Source: Alphaproteobacteria bacterium (GTDB lineage: Bacteria > Pseudomonadota > Alphaproteobacteria > Micropepsales > Micropepsaceae). Taken from it: a DNA stretch of 7,401 nucleotides. Made by a program: the position numbers and the translations under genes. The stretch's first letter is position 1. Each line of letters starts with the position of its first letter. The notes under the pieces were generated by a model. That model made no database searches. It was not told where the DNA came from and saw only the letters and a list, made by a program, of their open reading frames with translations. The DNA lies in NCBI GenBank assembly GCA_003246795.1, contig QKCS01000150.1, positions 1-7,401 on the forward strand, read 5' to 3'. Of the stretch, positions 6,866-7,401 are shown piece after piece.

Positions 6866-6882
6866 ACTGACAAATTGTCAGT
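6866..6882. promoter_or_regulatory. Perfect 17-bp palindromic operator in front of the monooxygenase
   Basis: ACTGACAA-A-TTGTCAGT is a perfect inverted repeat with a single central base, 60 bp upstream of the monooxygenase ATG. On the minus strand it contains -35-like hexamers: CTGACA (6881 to 6876) with TATCCA 16 bases further on, and TTGTCA, so a bound protein would cover the promoter. The size and symmetry suit a TetR-family dimer, the class that controls ethA in mycobacteria (EthR). No regulator gene is visible in the window. Confidence 0.65.
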
Positions 6883-6911
6883 GAACGGGATGAAGCGGCG
6901 GAAAGCGGTGC

Positions 6912-6964
6912 TCTCCCCACTTCGTCATGGCCGGGTCAAGCCCGACCATGACGAAGTGGGGAGA
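6912..6964. repeat. 53-bp extragenic palindromic repeat (long hairpin)
   Basis: The 19-base arm 6912-6930 (TCTCCCCACTTCGTCATGG) is repeated perfectly inverted at 6946-6964. Inside, after one mismatch, CGGG (6932-6935) pairs with CCCG (6941-6944) around the loop TCAAG. This gives 23 paired bases in all. The core CGTCATGGCCGGGTCAAGCCCG closely resembles the dispersed palindromes I recall as abundant in Bradyrhizobium- and Methylobacterium-like genomes. It lies between two divergent gene starts, so it does not terminate either neighbour. Confidence 0.85.
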
Positions 6965-7030
6965 TGTGCTTTCGCCTCATTCGGGGCCGGGTGATAGAAG
7001 GCAGTCGATGCACTTCGCGGGGAGGTGAGG

Positions 7031-7393
7031 GTGAGCGGATTGCGCGTGCGCGCGTTGTTGGCGTTGGGGCTAATGCTGTTTGCCGTCGCGTGCGGGCCCA
7101 CGGAGACGCCGGAGCAGAAGGTGGCATGGGCCGAAGGCATGACGCCCGCCGACGCGCGGCTTGCCGAGATGTACGGACGGTCGTGCAAGGCGTGCCACGT
7201 GGTTTTGGAATCGAAGGCGCCGCTGACCGGCGACAAGGCGGCGTGGGACGCGCGCTTCGAACAAGGGATCGACACGCTCGTCGTCCACGCGCGCGACGGG
7301 TTCAAGGCGATGCCGCCGCGCGGATCGTGCATGGACTGCACGGATGAGGACTTGAAGGCGCTGACGCTGTTCATGGCGGGGCGCGCGCCATGA
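7031..7393 (+). CDS. Cytochrome c5-type lipoprotein (single haem c)
   Basis: A small electron-transfer protein of 120 residues, exported and probably anchored to a membrane by lipid. The N-terminus has basic residues, a hydrophobic stretch (about 8-19) and FAVAC with C21 as the probable lipidated cysteine. Haem is bound at CKACH (52-56), with M94 in AMPPRG the likely sixth ligand. The sequence around it is typical of cytochrome c5: GDKAAWDAR at 67-75, then SCMDCTDEDLKAL from 99, where C100 and C103 form the c5 disulfide or extra pair. The start is GTG at 7031, 5 nt after GGAGG (7021-7025); GTG at 7025 overlaps that site and is less likely. Its redox partner is unknown. The stop overlaps ATG of a possible next gene, suggesting an operon. 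Confidence 0.88.
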   Translation: MSGLRVRALLALGLMLFAVACGPTETPEQKVAWAEGMTPADARLAEMYGRSCKACHVVLESKAPLTGDKAAWDARFEQGIDTLVVHARDGFKAMPPRGSCMDCTDEDLKALTLFMAGRAP

Positions 7394-7401
7394 TCTTTTC
7401 G
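7390..7401 (+). CDS. Possible start of a coupled downstream gene (cut by the right edge)
   Basis: ATG at 7390 overlaps the cytochrome TGA in an ATGA junction, the same style of coupling as otsB-GH15. Only four codons (M-I-F-S) are visible and no strong ribosome site is seen, so product and reality are uncertain. Confidence 0.35.

Larger units (their letters stand above)
6806..7030. other. Divergent control region between the monooxygenase and the cytochrome
   Basis: This 225-bp gap is noncoding. Its left half holds the probable monooxygenase promoter and operator (6850-6882). Its middle is filled by a 53-bp hairpin repeat (6912-6964). The remaining 66 bp before the cytochrome start contain only a weak -10-like GATAGA (6993-6998) and the ribosome site GGGGAGG (7019-7025). 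Confidence 0.6.

Noticed and set aside
6890..6994. Short ORF starting ATG at 6890 and running through the hairpin repeat
   Set aside because: It is about 34 codons, most of them translating the palindrome, with no ribosome site; it is a typical spurious ORF made by such repeats.

Overview
The window is GC-rich DNA (A+T-rich patches occur only between genes) from what looks like an alphaproteobacterium, possibly of the Hyphomicrobiales type. The basis is GTG starts in tightly overlapping genes, an otsB-GH15-otsA gene order, a GTTC-N7-GTTC box of the alphaproteobacterial LexA type, and an extragenic palindrome whose core (CGTCATGGCCGGG) resembles repeats I recall as common in that order. No species can be named from the sequence.

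Layout. (1) 1-885, minus: the N-terminal 295 codons of the DEAH-type RNA helicase HrpB; the gene runs off the left edge. (2) 886-1203: a divergent intergenic region holding a LexA-like box, a -10-like TATAGT, an imperfect 24-bp dyad and two adjacent small hairpins. (3) 1204-5113, plus: a three-gene operon of trehalose-6-phosphate phosphatase (otsB), a GH15 glycoside hydrolase and trehalose-6-phosphate synthase (otsA). Both junctions overlap (4 and 16 nt) and both downstream genes begin with GTG. (4) 5114-5302: a convergent gap that carries, on the minus strand and in frame with the next gene, an unexplained protein-like stretch of 56 codons. (5) 5303-6805, minus: a Baeyer-Villiger flavin monooxygenase closely resembling mycobacterial EthA. 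(6) 6806-7030: a divergent control region with a perfect 17-bp operator-like palindrome and a 53-bp dispersed-type hairpin repeat. (7) 7031-7393, plus: a small lipoprotein cytochrome c of the c5 family, overlapped by ATGA with the possible start of another gene at the right edge.

How the genes fit together. OtsA joins UDP-glucose and glucose-6-phosphate into trehalose-6-phosphate, and OtsB removes the phosphate to give trehalose, an osmotic and desiccation protectant. The GH15 enzyme between them is trehalase- or glucoamylase-like, so one mRNA probably encodes both making and breaking of a glucoside. The monooxygenase is a separate unit, probably under a repressor of its own. HrpB and the cytochrome are unrelated neighbours.

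I see no CRISPR array, insertion sequence, tRNA or rRNA. Most of the window is ordinary metabolism. The points most worth a second look are the GH15 gene inside the trehalose operon, the LexA-like box in front of hrpB, the operator in front of the monooxygenase, the hairpin repeat lying between divergent starts, and the in-frame open stretch after the monooxygenase stop.
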